From assembly GCA_017411305.1 (NCBI GenBank), contig JAFQQI010000052.1, forward strand, positions 124,001 to 188,000: a stretch of DNA of 64,000 bases. Reading direction: 5' to 3'. The notes under the pieces were generated by a model, which made no database searches, had not been told where the DNA came from, and worked only from the letters and a program-made list of their open reading frames with translations. A program made the translations under genes and the position numbers. Of the stretch, positions 60,934 through 64,000 are shown in pieces (the stretch's first letter is position 1; each line of letters starts with the position of its first letter). This stretch comes from Lachnospiraceae bacterium (GTDB taxonomy: Bacteria; Bacillota; Clostridia; Lachnospirales; Lachnospiraceae).

Positions 60934-62490
60934 ATGAGCATCTTAAATGTAGAACACTTAACTCACGGTTTCGGTGACCGTGCGATTTTTAATGATGTAT
61001 CCTTCCGCCTCTTAAAAGGAGAACACATTGGACTTATCGGTGCCAACGGAGAGGGAAAATCTACTTTTATGAATATTATTACCGGTAAACTGATGCCGGA
61101 TGAAGGGACCGTAGAATGGTCCAAGAATGTCCGTGTCGGATACTTAGACCAGCACACCGCCCTGGAAAAGGGAATGACCATCCGTGATGTTCTTTCCTCT
61201 GCCTTTGATTTCCTTTTTGAGTGGGAAGCTCGAATGAACGAAATCTGTGACAAGATGGGAACTGCTGACGAAAGTGAAATGGAAGCTTATTTAGAAGAAT
61301 TGGGAACCATCCAGGATTTGCTGACCATGCACGATTTCTATATGATTGATTCCAAAGTGGAAGAAGTTGCACGAGCCCTGGGCCTTCTTGATTTAGGTCT
61401 TGATAAAGATGTAACCGATTTAAGCGGCGGTCAGCGTACCAAGGTACTTCTCGGCAAACTGCTTCTGGAGAAGCCTGATATTCTGCTCCTTGACGAGCCT
61501 ACCAACTATTTGGATGCGGAGCATATCGAATGGCTGAAGCGCTACTTAAATGATTATGAAAATGCATTTATTTTAATTTCCCATGATATTCCGTTCTTAA
61601 ACAGCGTTATCAATCTGATTTACCACATGGATAATCAGGAGTTGAACCGCTATGTAGGAGACTATGATAAATTTCAGGAAGTTTATGCCATGAAAAAGGC
61701 ACAGCTGGAGGCAGCTTATAACAAACAGCAAAAGGAAATTGCGGATTTAAAGGACTTTGTTGCCAGAAATAAAGCAAGAGTTGCTACCCGTAACATGGCA
61801 ATGTCCCGTCAGAAAAAGCTGGACAAAATGGATGTTATCGAACTTGCCCATGAAAAGCCGAAGCCGGAATTTAACTTTAAGGAAGCCCGCACCCCCGGAA
61901 GATATATTTTCCAGACTAAGGATTTGGTAATCGGTTATGATGAACCTCTTTCTTATCCGTTAAATCTTGAAATGGAACGGGGACAAAAGATTGTTCTTAC
62001 CGGTGCCAACGGCATCGGAAAAACCACTTTATTAAAGAGCATTTTGGGATTAATCGCCCCTCTTGAAGGCTCTGTAACACAGGGGGATTACTTAAGCATC
62101 GGTTATTTCGAGCAGGAAATGGACCAAAGCATTTCCACTACCTGTATTGAAGAAATCTGGAAGGATTTTCCCGGCTTTAGTCAATACGAAGTCCGTTCCG
62201 CCCTTGCCAAATGCGGACTGACCACCAAACATATCGAAAGTCTGGTAAAGGTTCTTAGCGGCGGGGAACAGGCAAAGGTACGTCTCTGCAAGCTGATTAA
62301 CAGAGAAACTAATATCCTGCTTCTTGACGAACCTACCAATCATTTGGATGTAGATGCCAAAGAAGAACTAAAGCGCGCACTCAAAGCATATAAAGGAAGT
62401 ATCCTGATGGTATGCCATGAACCGGAATTCTATGAGGGTCTGGCAACAGATGTATGGGACTGTACCAAGTGGACAACAAGGTTGTTCTAA
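60934..62490 (+). CDS. ABC-F family ATP-binding protein
   Basis: 518 residues from the ATG at 60934 (AAAGGAG 6 nt upstream; the frame to 60868 has no site). Two ABC domains: Walker A GANGEGKS and GANGIGKT, signatures LSGGQRTKVLLG and LSGGEQAKVRLC, Walker B LLLDEPTNYLD and LLLDEPTNHLD. They are joined by the charged P-site tRNA-interaction linker (about 235-320, including KKAQLEAAYNKQQKEIADLK). No membrane segments. ABC-F proteins act on ribosomes, either relieving stalls or conferring antibiotic protection. The linker is of moderate length; I read it as a housekeeping member rather than a resistance factor. Confidence 0.93.
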   Translation: MSILNVEHLTHGFGDRAIFNDVSFRLLKGEHIGLIGANGEGKSTFMNIITGKLMPDEGTVEWSKNVRVGYLDQHTALEKGMTIRDVLSSAFDFLFEWEARMNEICDKMGTADESEMEAYLEELGTIQDLLTMHDFYMIDSKVEEVARALGLLDLGLDKDVTDLSGGQRTKVLLGKLLLEKPDILLLDEPTNYLDAEHIEWLKRYLNDYENAFILISHDIPFLNSVINLIYHMDNQELNRYVGDYDKFQEVYAMKKAQLEAAYNKQQKEIADLKDFVARNKARVATRNMAMSRQKKLDKMDVIELAHEKPKPEFNFKEARTPGRYIFQTKDLVIGYDEPLSYPLNLEMERGQKIVLTGANGIGKTTLLKSILGLIAPLEGSVTQGDYLSIGYFEQEMDQSISTTCIEEIWKDFPGFSQYEVRSALAKCGLTTKHIESLVKVLSGGEQAKVRLCKLINRETNILLLDEPTNHLDVDAKEELKRALKAYKGSILMVCHEPEFYEGLATDVWDCTKWTTRLF

Positions 62491-62493
62491 GGC

Positions 62494-62529
62494 AAAAGAG
62501 TATAACCGGCTCTCCGGTTATACTCTTTT
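62494..62529. terminator. Bidirectional terminator between the ABC-F gene and glgP
   Basis: Perfect 16-bp stem AAAAGAGTATAACCGG / CCGGTTATACTCTTTT with a 4-nt loop; T runs on both strands. Confidence 0.93.
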
Positions 62530-62540
62530 TTAGGCTCGTA

Positions 62541-64000
62541 TTATTTTAGCTTCCAAATATCCCTGTTATATTCCGCAATGGTTCTGTCAGATGAGAAGAA
62601 GCCTGCCTTGGCAATATTCACCAGCATCATCTTTTTCCATTTATCTCTGTCTTCATAATCTGCAAACATCTTATCCTTAGTTTTAATATAATCTTCCAAA
62701 TCAAGTAATGTCATGAACCAGTCTTTGTTCAGAAGTTCCTTGTAAAGACGCTCTAAGTTTTCCTTATGACCTACTTTAAGTGCCTGCTTACTTACAATAA
62801 AGTCAACTGCCTCTTTAATCACAGGACTCTTCTTATAATAATCCTTGGAAACATAATCTGCCTTTTCGTAGTGCTTAATAACTGTCTCGGACTTTTCACC
62901 GAAGATATAAATGTTATCGTCGCCTACCAACTGGTGTATTTCTACATTTGCACCGTCAGAAGTACCCAAAGTTACTGCACCGTTTAGCATAAACTTCATG
63001 TTACCGGTACCGGATGCTTCTTTGGAAGCCAAGGAAATCTGCTCAGAAATATCACATGCAGGAATCAGCTTCTCTGCATAGCTTACGTTATAGTTTTCTA
63101 CCATAAGCACTGTCATATAAGGACTTACATCAGGATCATTGTTAATAATCTCCTGCAGTACAAGAATCAGATGAATGATATCCTGGGCAATAACATAAGC
63201 AGGTGCTGCCTTTGCACCAAAGATAAAGGTAAGCGGTCTTACCGGCTTCTTGCCTGCTTTGATTTCCAGGTACTTATGAATGATATACAACGCGTTCATC
63301 TGCTGACGCTTATACTCATGCAGTCTCTTAATCTGAATATCAAAGATAGAGTCGGGATTTAATGTTACGCCTTCCTTTTGACTTACATAGTCAGCAAGTT
63401 CTTTCTTACGATTCATCTTAATTTCTTCAATTCCGTCAAGCACCTGCTGGCAATCAGCATATTCAAGCAACTTTTCTAATTTGTCTGCATCCTTCTTATA
63501 TCCGTCGCCGATGGTCTCTGATAAGAATGAAGCAAGTTCTCTGTTACAGGACAATAACCATCTTCTGAAGGTAATACCGTTAGTTTTGTTGTTGAACTTT
63601 TCAGGATAAAGCTTATAGAATGAGTTCAGCTCTGTATCTTTCAAAATCTCTGTATGGATAGCAGCCACTCCGTTTACGGAAAATCCGTAATGGATATCGA
63701 TATGTGCCATATGCACTCTGCCGTCCTTGTCAATAATCTGCACCTTAGGGTCTTTATACTTAGCAGCAACTCTCTTATCCAGCTCTTTAATATAAGGAAT
63801 TAACTGGGGCACTACCTTCTCTAAGTACTTAAGCGGCCACTTTTCCAATGCTTCCGCTAAAATCGTATGATTGGTATATGCACATGTCTTACTTACCACA
63901 TCAATAGCCTCATCCACGGTAAATGCTTTTTCTTCTACCAGAATACGGATTAATTCCGGAATAATCATGGTAGGATGGGTATCGTTAATCTGGATTACCG
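62541..64000 (-). CDS. glgP: Glycogen/maltodextrin phosphorylase (5' end beyond window)
   Basis: The frame is open through base 64000; the ATG at 63968 is internal, since the family motif [11 protein letters not shown] continues across it. 485 complete codons are visible, about the C-terminal 60 percent of GT35. Diagnostic features: [20 protein letters not shown], the substrate-loop [31 protein letters not shown] and the PLP-lysine in [17 protein letters not shown]. It releases glucose 1-phosphate from glycogen or maltodextrin and would work with MalQ. The N-terminus and any regulatory signals are outside the window. Confidence 0.96.
   Translation of the reverse strand, partial: VIQINDTHPTMIIPELIRILVEEKAFTVDEAIDVVSKTCAYTNHTILAEALEKWPLKYLEKVVPQLIPYIKELDKRVAAKYKDPKVQIIDKDGRVHMAHIDIHYGFSVNGVAAIHTEILKDTELNSFYKLYPEKFNNKTNGITFRRWLLSCNRELASFLSETIGDGYKKDADKLEKLLEYADCQQVLDGIEEIKMNRKKELADYVSQKEGVTLNPDSIFDIQIKRLHEYKRQQMNALYIIHKYLEIKAGKKPVRPLTFIFGAKAAPAYVIAQDIIHLILVLQEIINNDPDVSPYMTVLMVENYNVSYAEKLIPACDISEQISLASKEASGTGNMKFMLNGAVTLGTSDGANVEIHQLVGDDNIYIFGEKSETVIKHYEKADYVSKDYYKKSPVIKEAVDFIVSKQALKVGHKENLERLYKELLNKDWFMTLLDLEDYIKTKDKMFADYEDRDKWKKMMLVNIAKAGFFSSDRTIAEYNRDIWKLK

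Noticed and set aside
60934-62490. Antibiotic-resistance ABC-F protein
   Set aside because: No leader-peptide attenuator was seen and the linker is not clearly extended; a housekeeping ABC-F member is more likely.
63968-63968. Start codon of the phosphorylase at 63968
   Set aside because: The family motif [11 protein letters not shown] continues upstream in frame to the window edge, so this ATG is an internal methionine.

Overview
The window looks like a chromosomal segment of an anaerobic, spore-forming, butyrate-producing member of the Clostridia, most probably Lachnospiraceae (genus not resolved). The reasons are moderate-to-low GC, strong AGGAGG ribosome sites, an alpha/beta SASP and SpoVA spore genes, a contiguous thl-crt-hbd-bcd-etfB-etfA butyrate operon, AddAB instead of RecBCD, rubrerythrin and rubredoxin redox proteins, and intracellular xylan side-chain enzymes. 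Nearly all genes lie on the minus strand. No tRNA, rRNA, CRISPR array, phage or transposase gene was seen. Both ends cut a gene: a sensor kinase on the left and a glycogen/maltodextrin phosphorylase on the right.

Layout. 0-7 kb: a sugar ABC importer (ATPase, permease, and a lipoprotein binding protein made of two near-identical tandem binding domains), followed by its own promoter and a YesN/YesM-type response regulator and histidine kinase. 7-10.6 kb: small housekeeping and orphan genes (unknown protein, SASP, GreA, CBS pair, DJ-1/PfpI, PD-(D/E)XK-like nuclease). 10.6-12.2 kb: a repeat-rich stretch with a 44-bp tandem repeat, a second short tandem repeat, a CYTH gene, and a 346-bp palindromic element whose end supplies the stop codon of malQ. 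12.2-16.5 kb: malQ, a TraX-like membrane protein, an MBL hydrolase, and thiT under a TPP riboswitch. 16.5-24.6 kb: addB-addA and a lipoprotein. 24.6-37.3 kb: HAD phosphatase, uracil permease, aminopeptidase P, spoVAE, EamA transporter, RidA, spoVAA-spoVAB, EEP-family protein, TcdA, a HerA/DUF853 ATPase, a lipoprotein and an isochorismatase-family amidase. 37-43.6 kb: a heterodimeric ABC exporter, a leaderless GH26, a second TraX-like protein and an ECF S component. 43.6-50.5 kb: a minus-strand cluster GH43, CE1-like esterase, SGNH esterase and GH115 alpha-glucuronidase. 52-58 kb: the butyrate operon. 58-64 kb: Rpn-family nuclease, flavoredoxin-rubredoxin and rubrerythrin, an ABC-F protein and glgP.

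How the parts work together. Imported sugars, maltodextrins (MalQ, GlgP) and cytoplasmic glucuronoxylan oligosaccharides (GH115, SGNH, CE1-like, GH43) feed glycolysis. The resulting acetyl-CoA and NADH are consumed by the butyrate operon, whose leader carries a good match to a Rex (NADH-sensing) operator. Hrb and rubrerythrin deal with oxygen and peroxide, and a candidate FUR-family palindrome sits at their promoter.

The observations most worth a second look are the tandem-duplicated binding protein, the 346-bp palindrome fused to the 3' end of malQ, the direct repeat at the sugar-importer promoter, the Rex-like site, and the thiT expression platform, where one hairpin appears to combine a terminator with Shine-Dalgarno sequestration. 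Start codons were revised for many genes where a good Shine-Dalgarno sequence points to an internal ATG.
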